Source of the DNA: an uncultured Lachnospiraceae bacterium
Lineage (GTDB): Bacteria; Bacillota; Clostridia; Lachnospirales; Lachnospiraceae
NCBI GenBank assembly: GCA_945919075.1
Contig: CAMEIX010000009.1
Coordinates: 49,958 to 113,957, forward strand
Direction of reading: 5' to 3'
Length of the DNA: 64,000 nt
Shown: positions 44,949 through 55,709 of the stretch, in pieces
Layout: each line of letters starts with the position of its first letter
Position numbering within the stretch: position 1 is the stretch's first letter
Program-made: the position numbers and the translations under genes
Notes under the pieces: model-generated
What the model saw: only the letters and a program-made list of their open reading frames with translations
The model's database searches: none
Told to the model about the DNA's origin: nothing

Positions 44949-47900
44949 ATGTCAGAAAATAAAAACGAAGTTTATCAGCCCATGACATTTGATGCCATCA
45001 AAATCGGTCTGGCTTCTCCGGAAAAGATTCGTGAGTGGTCCAGAGGCGAGGTTACCAAACCGGAAACCATTAACTACAGAACCTTAAAGCCTGAACGCGA
45101 TGGTTTGTACTGTGAGAAGATTTTCGGACCCCAGAAAGACTGGGAATGTCATTGTGGTAAATACAAAAAGATCAGATATAAGGGTGTGGTCTGCGACAGA
45201 TGTGGCGTAGAAGTTACCAAGTCCAGTGTTCGTAGAGAGCGTATGGGTCATATCGAACTTGCAGCACCCGTTTCCCATATCTGGTATTTCAAGGGTATCC
45301 CCAGCCGTATGGGACTTATCCTGGATCTGTCTCCCAGAGTACTTGAAAAGGTACTTTACTTTGCATCCTATATCGTATTGGATGCAGGGGAAACCAACCT
45401 TGAGTACAAACAGATTCTTTCCGAAAAGGAATATCAGGATGCCCGTGAAACATGGGGAAATAAGTTCCGTGTAGGTATGGGTGCCGAAGCAATCAAAGAA
45501 CTGCTTCAGGCAATCGACCTGGAAAAGGATGCAGCAGAACTGAAGACCGGCTTAAAGGAGTCCTCCGGTCAGAAGCGTGCGCGTATTATTAAGAGACTGG
45601 AAGTAGTAGAAGCTTTCAGAGAGTCCGGTAACAAGCCGGAGTGGATGATTATGGATGTAATTCCTGTTCTTCCGCCTGACTTACGTCCCATGGTTCAGCT
45701 CGATGGCGGCCGTTTTGCTACCTCTGACTTAAATGATCTTTACAGAAGAATTATTAACAGAAATAATCGTCTTAAGAGACTTCTTGAGCTCGGTGCACCT
45801 GACATTATTGTTCGTAATGAGAAGAGAATGTTGCAGGAAGCCGTAGATGCTCTTATTGATAACGGCAGAAGAGGACGTCCTGTTACCGGCCCCGGTAACC
45901 GTGCACTGAAGTCCCTTTCCGATATGTTAAAGGGTAAATCCGGACGTTTCCGTCAGAACCTTCTTGGTAAGCGTGTTGACTACTCCGGACGTTCCGTTAT
46001 CGTGGTAGGACCGGAACTGAAAATTTATCAGTGCGGTCTTCCCAAGGAAATGGCAATTGAACTTTTCAAGCCCTTCGTTATGAAGGAGCTGGTGGCAAGA
46101 GGCATTTCCCAGAATATTAAAAATGCAAAGAAACTGGTAGAGAGACTGGATGCAAGCGTCTGGGATGTTCTCGAAGAGGTCATTAAAGAGCATCCTGTTA
46201 TGCTGAACCGTGCTCCTACCCTGCACAGACTTGGTATTCAGGCATTTGAACCCATTCTGGTAGAAGGTAAGGCAATTAAGCTTCATCCCCTTGTATGTAC
46301 TGCATTCAATGCGGACTTCGATGGTGACCAGATGGCGGTACATCTTCCTTTGTCCGTTGAGGCACAGGCAGAATGCCGTTTCCTGTTACTTTCTCCCAAC
46401 AACCTGTTAAAGCCCTCCGATGGTGGCCCTGTAGCCGTTCCTACGCAGGATATGGTTCTTGGTATCTACTATCTGACACAGGAAAGACCCGGAGCAAAGG
46501 GAGAAGGCAAGTTCTTCAAAAATATAAATGAAGCAATTCTTGCATACGAGAATCAGGTTATTACCCTGCAGTCCCGTATCAAGGTTAGAACCAGTAAGGT
46601 AAATGAGGAAGGCGAGAAGATTACCGGTACGATAGAATCTACCTTGGGTCGTCTCATTTTCAACGAAGTTCTTCCTCAGGACTTAGGTTTTGTAGACAGA
46701 ACCAAACCGGAAAACTTCTTAAAACCGGAAGTAGATTTCCATGTTGGTAAGAAGCAGTTAAAGCAGATCCTTGAGAAAGTAATTAACACACACGGTGCTT
46801 TCAAGAATGCCGAAGTTTTGGACTATATCAAGGCAATGGGCTACAAGTATTCCACAAGAGCAGCAATGACCGTATCCATTTCCGATATGACCGTACCTGC
46901 AGAGAAACCGGAATTACTTGCAAAAGCACAGGCAACCGTTGATAAGATTTCCCAGAACTATCGTCGAGGTCTTATTACCGAAGAAGAAAGATATCGTGCC
47001 GTAGTAGAAACCTGGAACGAAACCGATAAGGAACTCACCGATAAGCTGATCGGAGGTCTTGATAAGTATAATAACATCTTCATGATGGCTGACTCCGGTG
47101 CGCGTGGTTCCAACCAGCAGATTAAACAGTTAGCAGGTATGCGTGGACTTATGGCAGATACAACCGGTCGTACCATCGAGTTGCCCATTAAGTCTAACTT
47201 CCGTGAAGGTCTTGACGTTTTGGAATACTTTATGTCTGCACATGGTGCTCGTAAAGGTTTGTCCGATACCGCTCTTCGTACCGCTGACTCCGGTTACTTA
47301 ACCAGAAGAATGGTTGACGTTTCCCAGGAACTTTCCATCAGGGAAACAGATTGTTCCGAAGGAAAGGCAGAACTTCCCGGACTTGTGGTAGAAGCATTTA
47401 TGGATGGTAAGGAAACCATCGAAAGCTTAAAAGACAGAATTACGGGACGTTTTACATGCGAATCCCTGTTTGATGCAAACGGTGACAGAATCGTAAAGAG
47501 AAATCACATGATTACCCCCAGCCGTGCAGCCCGTATCTTAAAGGGTTGTAAGACAGAAGACGGCAAGGAAGTGATCACGGTTAATGAGGATGGAAAAGTA
47601 AAGGGTGGTATTAAGATTCGTACCATTCTGACCTGTAGATGCCACAACGGTATCTGTGCAAAATGCTATGGTGCCAACATGGCAACCGGTGAAGCCGTTC
47701 AGGTTGGTGAAGCAGTTGGTATTATTGCTGCACAGTCCATCGGTGAACCCGGTACACAGCTTACCATGCGTACCTTCCATACCGGTGGTGTTGCGGGTGA
47801 TGATATTACCCAGGGTCTTCCCCGTGTTGAAGAACTTTTCGAAGCAAGAAAGCCCAAGGGTCTTGCCATTATCGCAGAGTTCGGCGGCAAAGTGGAGATT

Positions 47901-48644
47901 CGCGATACCAAGAAGAAACGTGAAGTGGTTGTTACCAATGACGAGACCGGTGAAAGTAAGGCATATCTGATTCCTTACGGCTCCCGTATCAAAGTTGTAG
48001 ACGACCAGATCTTAGAGGCCGGTGATGAACTGACAGAAGGTAGTGTAAATCCTCACGACCTGTTGAAGATTAAAGGTATCCGTGCTGTTCAGGATTATAT
48101 GATTCGTGAAGTTCAGCGTGTATACCGTCTGCAAGGTGTAGATATTGCCGATAAGCATATCGAAGTCATTGTTCGCCAGATGCTGAAGAAAATCCGCATT
48201 GAGAACAATGGAGATGCAGACTTCCTGCCCGGCACTTTGGTTGATGTCCTTGACTTTGAGGAAATGAATGAGAAACTCATTGCAGAAGGCAAGGAGCCCG
48301 CAGAAGGAAAGCAGGTAATGCTCGGTATTACCAAGGCTGCTCTTGCAACCAATTCCTTCCTGTCTGCCGCATCCTTCCAGGAAACCACCAAGGTTCTTAC
48401 GGAGGCAGCAATTAAGGGCAAGATCGATCCTCTGATTGGTCTGAAAGAAAATGTTATCATCGGTAAGCTTATCCCTGTTGGTACCGGTATGAAGAGATAC
48501 CATACCACACACTTAAGCACAGACGATATCAATGCAGATTTATTTGATGAAATCGACTTTTCTGATGAAGAAGAAATCGCAGAAGCATATGCCGAAACCG
48601 CAGAAGAACTTGCTGAGGAAGAAGCAGTTACAGTCGAAGAATAA
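44949..48644 (+). CDS. rpoC: DNA-directed RNA polymerase subunit beta'
   Basis: 1231 residues from the ATG at 44949 ([20 protein letters not shown]), preceded by GGAAGGGAG; the in-frame ATG at 44919 has no such site. N-terminal zinc ribbon [20 protein letters not shown], catalytic NADFDGDQ (residues 454-461; three Asp bind Mg), second zinc site [13 protein letters not shown], and [19 protein letters not shown]. The C terminus is a Glu-rich tail. Forms the active centre with RpoB. Confidence 0.98.
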   Translation: MSENKNEVYQPMTFDAIKIGLASPEKIREWSRGEVTKPETINYRTLKPERDGLYCEKIFGPQKDWECHCGKYKKIRYKGVVCDRCGVEVTKSSVRRERMGHIELAAPVSHIWYFKGIPSRMGLILDLSPRVLEKVLYFASYIVLDAGETNLEYKQILSEKEYQDARETWGNKFRVGMGAEAIKELLQAIDLEKDAAELKTGLKESSGQKRARIIKRLEVVEAFRESGNKPEWMIMDVIPVLPPDLRPMVQLDGGRFATSDLNDLYRRIINRNNRLKRLLELGAPDIIVRNEKRMLQEAVDALIDNGRRGRPVTGPGNRALKSLSDMLKGKSGRFRQNLLGKRVDYSGRSVIVVGPELKIYQCGLPKEMAIELFKPFVMKELVARGISQNIKNAKKLVERLDASVWDVLEEVIKEHPVMLNRAPTLHRLGIQAFEPILVEGKAIKLHPLVCTAFNADFDGDQMAVHLPLSVEAQAECRFLLLSPNNLLKPSDGGPVAVPTQDMVLGIYYLTQERPGAKGEGKFFKNINEAILAYENQVITLQSRIKVRTSKVNEEGEKITGTIESTLGRLIFNEVLPQDLGFVDRTKPENFLKPEVDFHVGKKQLKQILEKVINTHGAFKNAEVLDYIKAMGYKYSTRAAMTVSISDMTVPAEKPELLAKAQATVDKISQNYRRGLITEEERYRAVVETWNETDKELTDKLIGGLDKYNNIFMMADSGARGSNQQIKQLAGMRGLMADTTGRTIELPIKSNFREGLDVLEYFMSAHGARKGLSDTALRTADSGYLTRRMVDVSQELSIRETDCSEGKAELPGLVVEAFMDGKETIESLKDRITGRFTCESLFDANGDRIVKRNHMITPSRAARILKGCKTEDGKEVITVNEDGKVKGGIKIRTILTCRCHNGICAKCYGANMATGEAVQVGEAVGIIAAQSIGEPGTQLTMRTFHTGGVAGDDITQGLPRVEELFEARKPKGLAIIAEFGGKVEIRDTKKKREVVVTNDETGESKAYLIPYGSRIKVVDDQILEAGDELTEGSVNPHDLLKIKGIRAVQDYMIREVQRVYRLQGVDIADKHIEVIVRQMLKKIRIENNGDADFLPGTLVDVLDFEEMNEKLIAEGKEPAEGKQVMLGITKAALATNSFLSAASFQETTKVLTEAAIKGKIDPLIGLKENVIIGKLIPVGTGMKRYHTTHLSTDDINADLFDEIDFSDEEEIAEAYAETAEELAEEEAVTVEE

Positions 48645-48665
48645 TTTGTAAATGAAGTATAGAAA

Positions 48666-48694
48666 GGGTTTCCGGTTCGCCGGAAATCCTTTTT
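48666..48694 (+). terminator. Terminator of rpoBC
   Basis: GGGTTTCCGG (48666-48675), loop TTCG, CCGGAAATCC (48680-48689), then TTTTT. Confidence 0.9.
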
Positions 48695-48739
48695 GGTAAA
48701 AAGAAAGCGCTGATAGGGGCGTTTATGAAGGAGCATTCC

Positions 48740-49585
48740 ATGAGAGTATTGGTAACAGGCGTAAAAGGCCAGCTTGGTTATGATGTGGTAAAAGAATGTG
48801 AAAAAAGAAATATAGAGGCAGTCGGTGTGGATATCGAAGAGATGGACATTACCGACAAAGCGAGTGTGGATAAGGTTGTAAAAGAAGCCGGTGTGGATGC
48901 CGTTATTCACTGTGCTGCCTACACTGCGGTGGATGCAGCGGAAGAGAATGTGGAAATCTGCCGGAAAGTCAACGCCGAAGGAACGGAAAATATCGCAAAA
49001 GTCTGTAAAGAACTGGATCTCAAAATGGTTTATATCAGTACCGATTATGTCTTTGACGGAAAGGGTACCCGTCCATGGGAGCCGGATGACGAGAGAGCAC
49101 CGCTCAATGTCTACGGACAAACCAAGTACGAAGGCGAACTTGCGGTACAGAATAATCTGGAAAAGTATTTTATTGTCAGGATTGCCTGGGTGTTTGGGGT
49201 CAACGGCAAGAACTTCATTAAGACCATGCTCCGTCTGGCAGAAGACCATGACAGTCTGACGGTGGTAAATGATCAGTTCGGCTCCCCCACCTATACCTAT
49301 GATCTGGCAAGACTTCTGGTGGATATGGTACAGACTGAAAAGTACGGTATTTATCACGCAACCAACGAAGGCATCTGTACCTGGTATGAATTTGCCTGTG
49401 AAATCTTTAAGCAGGCAGGAATCGACATCAAAGTCAGTCCTGTTTCAGCAGCAGAATACAAGGCAAAAGCGAAACGTCCCGAAAACAGTCGTATGAGCAA
49501 GGAGAAATTAAGTGAAAACGGATTTGAACGTTTGCCCTCCTGGCAGGATGCACTTTCCAGATATTTAAAGGAAATCGGCCGGTAA
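48740..49585 (+). CDS. rmlD: dTDP-4-dehydrorhamnose reductase
   Basis: 281 residues from the ATG at 48740 (MRVLVTGVKGQLGYDVV), 6 nt after AAGGAG; an earlier in-frame ATG at 48725 precedes the ribosome site. Rossmann loop GVKGQLG, VIHCAAYTAVDAAE, YISTDYVFDGKG, YGQTKYEGE (catalytic Tyr/Lys) and RIAWVFGVNGKNF are typical of RmlD. It makes dTDP-L-rhamnose for surface polymers. No rmlABC is next to it, and its position between rpoC and rpsL, where Firmicutes usually have an L7Ae-like gene, is unusual. Confidence 0.92.
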   Translation: MRVLVTGVKGQLGYDVVKECEKRNIEAVGVDIEEMDITDKASVDKVVKEAGVDAVIHCAAYTAVDAAEENVEICRKVNAEGTENIAKVCKELDLKMVYISTDYVFDGKGTRPWEPDDERAPLNVYGQTKYEGELAVQNNLEKYFIVRIAWVFGVNGKNFIKTMLRLAEDHDSLTVVNDQFGSPTYTYDLARLLVDMVQTEKYGIYHATNEGICTWYEFACEIFKQAGIDIKVSPVSAAEYKAKAKRPENSRMSKEKLSENGFERLPSWQDALSRYLKEIGR

Positions 49586-49640
49586 TTCGGTGGACTTTCA
49601 TAATTATTGGTTAAAAGACGAAAAATCAAATAAATTTTTG

Positions 49641-49669
49641 TTGACAATGCATTTGCGAGAAAGTATACT
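49641..49669 (+). promoter_or_regulatory. Strong promoter of the rpsL-rpsG-fusA operon
   Basis: TTGACA (49641-49646), 17 nt, TATACT (49664-49669): close to the full sigma-70 consensus at ideal spacing. Confidence 0.9.
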
Positions 49670-49762
49670 ATCTTAGTGTGCACGCAAATGCATTTCTTTT
49701 TGTTATGCATTTTTGCACAGAACAAAACAATTCATTTTATAAGAAGAAAGAGGTGAAACAGA

Positions 49763-50182
49763 ATGCCAACATTTAACCAGTTAGTAAGAAAAGGACGTCA
49801 GACAACTGAAAAGAAGTCCACAGCACCTGCTTTACAGAAAGGATTCAACTCCCTTCACAAGAAAGCAATCAATACTTCTTCTCCTCAGAAGAGAGGTGTA
49901 TGTACTGCTGTTAAGACTGCTACCCCTAAGAAGCCTAACTCTGCACTTAGAAAAATCGCCAGAGTACGTCTTTCCAACGGAATCGAAGTAACAAGCTACA
50001 TTCCCGGTGAAGGTCACAACTTACAGGAGCATAGTGTTGTACTGATCAGAGGCGGTAGAGTTAAAGACTTACCCGGTACCAGATACCACATCATCAGAGG
50101 TACTTTGGATACTGCGGGAGTTGCTAACAGAAAACAGGCTCGTTCCAAGTATGGTGCAAAGAGACCTAAGGCTGGCAAGTAA
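49763..50182 (+). CDS. rpsL: 30S ribosomal protein S12
   Basis: 139 residues. [32 protein letters not shown] and [20 protein letters not shown]. Lys in TPKKPN and the PGEGHN loop are the streptomycin-sensitive type. Decoding-site protein. Confidence 0.98.
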   Translation: MPTFNQLVRKGRQTTEKKSTAPALQKGFNSLHKKAINTSSPQKRGVCTAVKTATPKKPNSALRKIARVRLSNGIEVTSYIPGEGHNLQEHSVVLIRGGRVKDLPGTRYHIIRGTLDTAGVANRKQARSKYGAKRPKAGK

Positions 50183-50307
50183 TTTACAGCCTGCAAAACT
50201 GGATTCACATAACGGAACTATTTGAGTGTTGGAATTCTGTACTATGCAGATATACCGCACGAACACTAGGGAAACAATTGTGAGTACCGATGATTTAATT
50301 AAACTAA

Positions 50308-50814
<507 letters not shown>

Positions 50815-50857
50815 TCCGGCATATCAACCATGCTACTAAAATAAGGAGGAAAAAACC

Positions 50858-53020
50858 TTGGCTGGAAGAGAATATCCATTAGAGAGAACCAGAAACATCG
50901 GTATTATGGCTCACATCGATGCAGGTAAAACTACATTGACCGAGCGTATTCTTTACTATACCGGTATTAACTATAAGATTGGTGATACTCATGAAGGTAC
51001 TGCAACCATGGACTGGATGGAGCAGGAACAGGAAAGAGGTATTACCATTACTTCCGCAGCTACAACCTGCCACTGGACTCTTGAAAAAGAGACAAAACCC
51101 ATGCCCGGCGCTCTTGAGCATCGTATCAACATCATCGATACCCCCGGACACGTTGACTTCACCGTAGAAGTTGAACGTTCCCTTCGTGTACTGGATGGTG
51201 CTGTCGGTGTATTCTGTGCAAAGGGTGGTGTGGAACCCCAGTCTGAAAACGTATGGCGTCAGGCAGATACCTACAACGTACCCCGTATGGCCTTCATCAA
51301 TAAGATGGACATCCTTGGTGCGAATTTCTACGGCGCTGTAGAACAGATTAAGACCAGACTTGGCAAGAATGCAATCTGCTTGCAGCTGCCTATCGGCAAG
51401 GAAGATGAATTCAAGGGAATCATCGACCTGTTCGAGATGAAAGCCTATATCTACAATGATGATAAGGGCGATGACATCACTGTTACAGATGATCTTGGAG
51501 ATATGAAGGATGATGCAGAACTGTATCGTGCAGAACTTGTTGAGAAAATCTGTGAATTAGATGATGACTTAATGATGATGTACTTAGAGGGTGAAGAACC
51601 TTCTGTAGAAGAAATGAAGAAAGTTTTAAGAACTGCAACCTGTGATTGTAGGGCAATCCCTGTTTGCTGCGGTTCTGCTTATCGTAACAAGGGTGTTCAG
51701 AAGTTATTGGATGCAATTCTTGAGTATATGCCCGCTCCTACCGATATCCCTGCTATCAAGGGTACCGATTTGGATGGTAATGAAGTAGAAAGACATTCTT
51801 CTGATGAAGAACCTTTCTCAGCTTTGGCATTCAAGATCATGGCTGACCCCTTCGTAGGTAAGTTAGCATTCTTCCGTGTGTACTCCGGTACCGTTAACTC
51901 CGGTTCCTACGTACTCAACGCAACCAAAGATAAGAAGGAACGTGTTGGTCGTATCCTTCAGATGCACGCAAACAAGAGAACTGAATTGGAAAAGGTATAT
52001 TCCGGTGATATCGCTGCAGCAGTAGGATTTAAGTTTACTACTACCGGTGATACAATCTGTGACGAACAGCATCCCGTAATCCTTGAGTCCATGGAATTCC
52101 CTGAACCCGTTATCGAGCTTGCAATCGAGCCTAAGACCAAAGCTGGTCAGGGCAAGATGGGTGAAGCTTTGGCAAAGCTTGCTGAAGAAGATCCTACCTT
52201 CCGTGCTCATACCGATCAGGAAACTGGTCAGACCATCATCGCAGGTATGGGTGAACTTCACCTGGAAATCATCGTTGACCGTCTGCTCCGTGAATTTAAG
52301 GTAGAAGCAAACGTTGGTGCTCCTCAGGTTGCTTACAAGGAAACCTTTACCAAGGCTGTTGATCAGGAATACAAGTATGCTAAGCAGTCCGGTGGTCGTG
52401 GTCAGTACGGTCACTGTAAAGTTAAGTTTGAGCCCATGGAAGCAAACTGTGAGAAATTCGAGTTTGATCCCAAGGCTAACATTCTTATCAATGAGCCTCC
52501 TACCCTGTTATTCGAATCCACTGTTGTCGGTGGTGCTATTCCTAAGGAATACATCCCTGCAGTCGGTGAAGGTATCAAGGAAGCAGCTCAGGCAGGTATC
52601 CTTGGCGGATTCCCTGTACTTGGTGTTCATGCAAATGTATACGATGGTTCTTATCATGAAGTCGACTCCTCTGAAATGGCATTCCACATTGCCGGTTCCA
52701 TGGCATTTAAGGAAGCTATGCAGAAGGCAGCTCCCGTACTTCTTGAGCCCATCATGAAAGTAGAAGTAACCATGCCCGAAGAATACATGGGTGATGTAAT
52801 TGGTTCTTTAAACGCAAAGCGTGGACAGATTCAGTCCATGGACGATATCGGCGGCGGCAAGATTGTAAGAGCTCTTGTTCCTCTTGCTGAAATGTTCGGT
52901 TATTCCACTGAACTTCGTTCTTCTACTCAGGGACGTGGTAACTACTCCATGTTCTTCGAAAAGTACGAACCCGTTCCTAAGAACGTACAGGATAAAGTAC
53001 TTGCAGACAGAAGTAAGTAA
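50858..53020 (+). CDS. fusA: Elongation factor G
   Basis: 720 residues starting at TTG (50858), 8 nt after AAGGAGG. G-domain motifs [14 protein letters not shown] (P-loop), DTPGHVDF and NKMD; domain IV/V motifs [14 protein letters not shown] and [12 protein letters not shown]. Slightly longer than the ~695 usual because of short insertions near residues 70-80 and 185-200. Translocates tRNA-mRNA on the ribosome. Confidence 0.98.
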   Translation: MAGREYPLERTRNIGIMAHIDAGKTTLTERILYYTGINYKIGDTHEGTATMDWMEQEQERGITITSAATTCHWTLEKETKPMPGALEHRINIIDTPGHVDFTVEVERSLRVLDGAVGVFCAKGGVEPQSENVWRQADTYNVPRMAFINKMDILGANFYGAVEQIKTRLGKNAICLQLPIGKEDEFKGIIDLFEMKAYIYNDDKGDDITVTDDLGDMKDDAELYRAELVEKICELDDDLMMMYLEGEEPSVEEMKKVLRTATCDCRAIPVCCGSAYRNKGVQKLLDAILEYMPAPTDIPAIKGTDLDGNEVERHSSDEEPFSALAFKIMADPFVGKLAFFRVYSGTVNSGSYVLNATKDKKERVGRILQMHANKRTELEKVYSGDIAAAVGFKFTTTGDTICDEQHPVILESMEFPEPVIELAIEPKTKAGQGKMGEALAKLAEEDPTFRAHTDQETGQTIIAGMGELHLEIIVDRLLREFKVEANVGAPQVAYKETFTKAVDQEYKYAKQSGGRGQYGHCKVKFEPMEANCEKFEFDPKANILINEPPTLLFESTVVGGAIPKEYIPAVGEGIKEAAQAGILGGFPVLGVHANVYDGSYHEVDSSEMAFHIAGSMAFKEAMQKAAPVLLEPIMKVEVTMPEEYMGDVIGSLNAKRGQIQSMDDIGGGKIVRALVPLAEMFGYSTELRSSTQGRGNYSMFFEKYEPVPKNVQDKVLADRSK

Positions 53021-53035
53021 TCAGATAAAAAATGC

Positions 53036-53082
53036 TTGAAAATCTCGGCTGTTTCTAATATAATGAGAAATAGCCGAGTACG
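53036..53082 (+). promoter_or_regulatory. tuf promoter embedded in an inverted repeat
   Basis: TTGAAA (53036-53041), 17 nt, TATAAT (53059-53064). The -10 lies in the loop between CTCGGCTGTTTCT (about 53044-53056) and AGAAATAGCCGAG (about 53067-53079), arms that pair over 13 positions with one G-U. The repeat could be a fusA terminator or an operator. Confidence 0.7.
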
Positions 53083-53147
53083 AAGCAAGAAGATTTTTTG
53101 CTTAAAACTTTAAATTAAATCAAAAATTATTTAGGAGGACTTTAATA

Positions 53148-54335
53148 ATGGCTAAAGCTAAATTTGAAAGAACCAAAGCCCATTGTAACATTGGTACCAT
53201 CGGTCACGTTGACCATGGTAAAACTACTCTTACCGCTGCAATCACCAAAGTACTTGCAGAAAGAGTAGCAGGTAATGAAAAAGTAGACTTCGAGAACATC
53301 GATAAAGCTCCCGAAGAAAGAGAACGTGGTATTACCATTTCTACCGCACACGTTGAGTATCAGACCGAGAAGAGACACTATGCTCACGTTGACTGCCCGG
53401 GCCATGCTGACTATGTAAAGAACATGATTACCGGTGCTGCACAGATGGACGGTGCTATCCTTGTAGTAGCTGCAACCGATGGTGTTATGGCTCAGACTAA
53501 GGAACACATCCTTCTTTCCCGTCAGGTAGGTGTACCTTACATCGTTGTTTTCATGAACAAGTGCGATATGGTAGACGATCCTGAACTTCTTGAATTAGTA
53601 GAAATGGAAATCACAGAACAGCTTGAAGAATATGACTTCACCGACTGCCCTATCATCAAGGGTTCCGCTCTTAAGGCTCTTGAAGATCCCAACGGCGAAT
53701 GGGGCGACAAGATCATGGAATTAATGGATACCGTAGATTCCTACATTCCTGATCCTCAGCGTGATACCGATAAGCCTTTCCTTATGCCTGTAGAAGACGT
53801 ATTCACCATTACCGGTCGTGGTACTGTTGCTACCGGTAGAGTAGAACGTGGTGTTCTTCATCTTAACGATGAAGTAGAAATCGTTGGTATCAAGGAAGAG
53901 AAGCAGAAATCTGTTGTAACCGGTATCGAAATGTTCCGTAAGTTACTTGACGAAGCTCAGGCTGGTGATAACATCGGTGCTCTTCTTCGTGGTATCCAGA
54001 GATCCGACATCGAAAGAGGTCAGGTTATCGCAAAACCCGGCACTGTTACCTGCCACAAGAAATTTACCGCTCAGGTATACGTTCTGACCAAGGATGAAGG
54101 TGGACGTCATACACCTTTCTTCAACAACTACCGTCCTCAGTTCTACTTCCGTACAACTGACGTTACCGGTGTTTGCCAGCTTCCTGCAGGTACAGAAATG
54201 TGCATGCCTGGTGATAACGTAGAAATGACCATCGAACTGATCCATCCTATCGCTATGGAGCAGGGTCTTACTTTCGCTATCCGTGAGGGTGGTAGAACAG
54301 TAGGTTCAGGTCGTGTTGCTACAATCATTGAGTAA
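53148..54335 (+). CDS. tuf: Elongation factor Tu, 3' end rebuilt by an integrated element
   Basis: 395 residues. [13 protein letters not shown] (P-loop), [12 protein letters not shown] and NKCD; the C terminus is [17 protein letters not shown]. Delivers aminoacyl-tRNA to the ribosome. The protein is complete, but its last 55 bp (54281-54335) recur at 63709-63763 with four synonymous differences, showing that a mobile element recombined here and kept the reading frame. The terminator that follows (54371) is probably element-derived. Confidence 0.98.
   Translation: MAKAKFERTKAHCNIGTIGHVDHGKTTLTAAITKVLAERVAGNEKVDFENIDKAPEERERGITISTAHVEYQTEKRHYAHVDCPGHADYVKNMITGAAQMDGAILVVAATDGVMAQTKEHILLSRQVGVPYIVVFMNKCDMVDDPELLELVEMEITEQLEEYDFTDCPIIKGSALKALEDPNGEWGDKIMELMDTVDSYIPDPQRDTDKPFLMPVEDVFTITGRGTVATGRVERGVLHLNDEVEIVGIKEEKQKSVVTGIEMFRKLLDEAQAGDNIGALLRGIQRSDIERGQVIAKPGTVTCHKKFTAQVYVLTKDEGGRHTPFFNNYRPQFYFRTTDVTGVCQLPAGTEMCMPGDNVEMTIELIHPIAMEQGLTFAIREGGRTVGSGRVATIIE
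54281..54335 (+). repeat. Left attachment repeat (attL), tuf 3' end
   Basis: First 18 bases (CCGTGAGGGTGGTAGAAC) are identical to the right copy; later differences at 54299, 54311, 54314 and 54323 are all synonymous in the tuf frame. It encodes the last 17 residues and stop of EF-Tu. Confidence 0.88.
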
Positions 54336-54370
54336 TCTTTGATATAGTATCATAGAAACTTAGAATTTAG

Positions 54371-54406
54371 CCGCAATTCCTCATGATATGAGGAGTTGCG
54401 GTTTTT
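54371..54406 (+). terminator. Terminator after tuf
   Basis: CCGCAATTCCTCAT (54371-54384), loop GAT, ATGAGGAGTTGCGG (54388-54401) and TTTTT. It lies inside the element, so the element appears to supply tuf with a terminator. Confidence 0.9.
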
Positions 54407-54421
54407 GCGTGTTAGCAATGA

Positions 54422-54537
54422 GAAACGTCTGAAAAGCTTGAAAAATCGGCGGTTGAGCTTGCTCGACAAGACGATTTTTCAAGCTTTGAAAGATGTGGCG
54501 AATGCCACGACCGAGCCGTCAGGAGAGGTGACGTTTC
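54422..54537. other. Three-way-junction structured element of unknown function
   Basis: Outer stem GAAACGTC (54422-54429)/GACGTTTC (54530-54537). Arm 1: AAAGCTTGAAAAATCG (54433-54448) with a perfect 16-bp partner at 54472-54487, extended by GTTGAGC/GCTCGAC. Arm 2: GTGGC-GAAT-GCCAC (54495-54508). No ORF. Either a structured RNA transcribed with or after tuf, or a DNA site used by the integrase or excisionase. Confidence 0.6.
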
Positions 54538-54563
54538 GATAAAAAGATTAGCGAACAAAGGAA

Positions 54564-54598
54564 AAACCCATTTCAAGTTTTTCACTCAAAATGGGTTT
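54564..54598 (-). terminator. Terminator of the minus-strand repressor gene
   Basis: AAACCCATTT (54564-54573) pairs with AAATGGGTTT (54589-54598); on the minus strand it is followed by TT and lies 28 nt past the stop of the XRE gene. Confidence 0.65.
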
Positions 54599-54626
54599 GT
54601 GATACGCGCGTGATACACGTCGAATT

Positions 54627-55067
54627 TCAATCTTCTTTGTGTGGCCAGTTAATCTTCCATTCAAAATACTCTTCTTGGGTTATTTTACCGGAGGCTAAGT
54701 CCTCTTTTTTCTTTTTCCAGGTATTCAGGAAATCATCCAATAAAGAATAATCAAAACCGACTGCAATATGTTTCTCAGTTTGATCATCAGGATTTGTTAC
54801 TTCATATAGAGACATGTTGTAGTGCTCATCCAGTTCAAAGAGGGTATACATTACATCTTCTGCAGCGTAGAGGGTAGGCTCGTAGATGGAGCGGTAGTTA
54901 CAGTCAAGGGCTTTTGCTATCTCCTGTATCATATCTTCTTTCGGGGTGCGGTTTCCAATCTCATATTGACGGATTCGTACGTCTGACAAACCAACAGCTT
55001 CACCAAGCTGTGCCTGTGTCAGTTTGCGGAAATTCCGGATTCGCTTTATTCGTTCACCAATAGCCAT
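54627..55067 (-). CDS. XRE-family repressor of the element
   Basis: 146 residues, minus strand, ATG at 55067 after AAAGGAG. N-terminal HTH: RIKRIRNFRKLTQAQLGEAV, then GLSDVRIRQYEIGNRTPKED (~residues 6-45). The C-terminal half (DDFLNTWKKKKEDLASGKIT, then EEYFEWKINWP) is a helical tail common in mobile-element repressors of Clostridia. Divergent from xis/int, with operator-like repeats between them, it is the likely switch for excision. Confidence 0.86.
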   Translation of the reverse strand: MAIGERIKRIRNFRKLTQAQLGEAVGLSDVRIRQYEIGNRTPKEDMIQEIAKALDCNYRSIYEPTLYAAEDVMYTLFELDEHYNMSLYEVTNPDDQTEKHIAVGFDYSLLDDFLNTWKKKKEDLASGKITQEEYFEWKINWPHKED

Positions 55068-55447
55068 CGTTGTTCTCCTTTCAATTCATTGTGGAGCAAT
55101 CATTAGTAAAACTGCGTATGACTAAGTATAGCTTCGTTTTATAATATCTGCTCCAAGCATTATTAGATAGTAACAAGTTAGTTTCTGATATATACAATAA
55201 CATAAAAGTTACTGTATAGCAAATGGAATTTGCGTATGTAACAGGAAAGAAAATATTATAATGAAAAATTAATAAATAATCTGCTTTTTCATAAGAGAGA
55301 AAAATTTTTCTTTCATCTGTTGACAGAAACGAATAAGTTACTGTATAATCAAAAACACAAAGAGTAACAATAATGTTACTTACAAAAAAGGGAGGTGAGC
55401 GTCATGTGCAAGACAGTACATAACTTTTAGAGAAGGGAGGAAGGAGA
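55068..55447 (+). promoter_or_regulatory. Regulatory region of the integration module
   Basis: Promoter TTGACA (55320-55325), 18 nt, TATAAT (55344-55349). A 13-mer AAGTTACTGTATA occurs at 55206-55218 and again at 55335-55347, where it covers the -10. Palindrome AGTAACA-ATAA-TGTTACT at 55363-55380. These are good operator candidates for the divergent XRE repressor. A possible 8-codon leader ORF (MCKTVHNF, 55404-55430) with GGGAGGTGA precedes the xis ribosome site. Nothing recognised in 55080-55200. Confidence 0.7.
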
Positions 55448-55633
55448 ATGACGAATCGCTATTTATCTGCTAAAGAAGTCGCAGAGCTTCTGGGAATTGC
55501 AGAATCAACCGCCTACGCAGTTATCCGTGAATGGAATAAGGAATTAAAAAGTGAAGGTTACTTCACCAAAGCCGGTTCCATTCCCAGAGCATATTTCGAG
55601 AAGAAGTGCTACGGATTTGCTGAGGCAGAATAG
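55448..55633 (+). CDS. Excisionase-like HTH protein
   Basis: 61 residues with a MerR/HTH_17-type fold: YLSAKEVAELLGIAESTAYA followed by VIREWNKELKSEGY. Small proteins of this type next to a tyrosine integrase act as recombination directionality factors (Xis). Ribosome site GGGAGGAAGGAG. It shares the transcript with int, which starts 76 nt later. Confidence 0.75.
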   Translation: MTNRYLSAKEVAELLGIAESTAYAVIREWNKELKSEGYFTKAGSIPRAYFEKKCYGFAEAE

Positions 55634-55709
55634 ATGAACTTTGACAACTGAAAAGGAATGCCCGGGGAAATTCCGGGTATTCCGACTACGAGAAAGAGAG
55701 GTAATGATT

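Noticed and set aside
48113..49357. Long open frame (414 codons) on the minus strand
   Set aside because: It lies antisense to rpoC and rmlD, which are certain genes; the product has no recognisable domain and is Ser/Phe-rich as expected of a shadow frame.
54422..54537. Retron-like RNA
   Set aside because: Nested inverted repeats suggest it at first, but no reverse transcriptase is encoded anywhere in the window.
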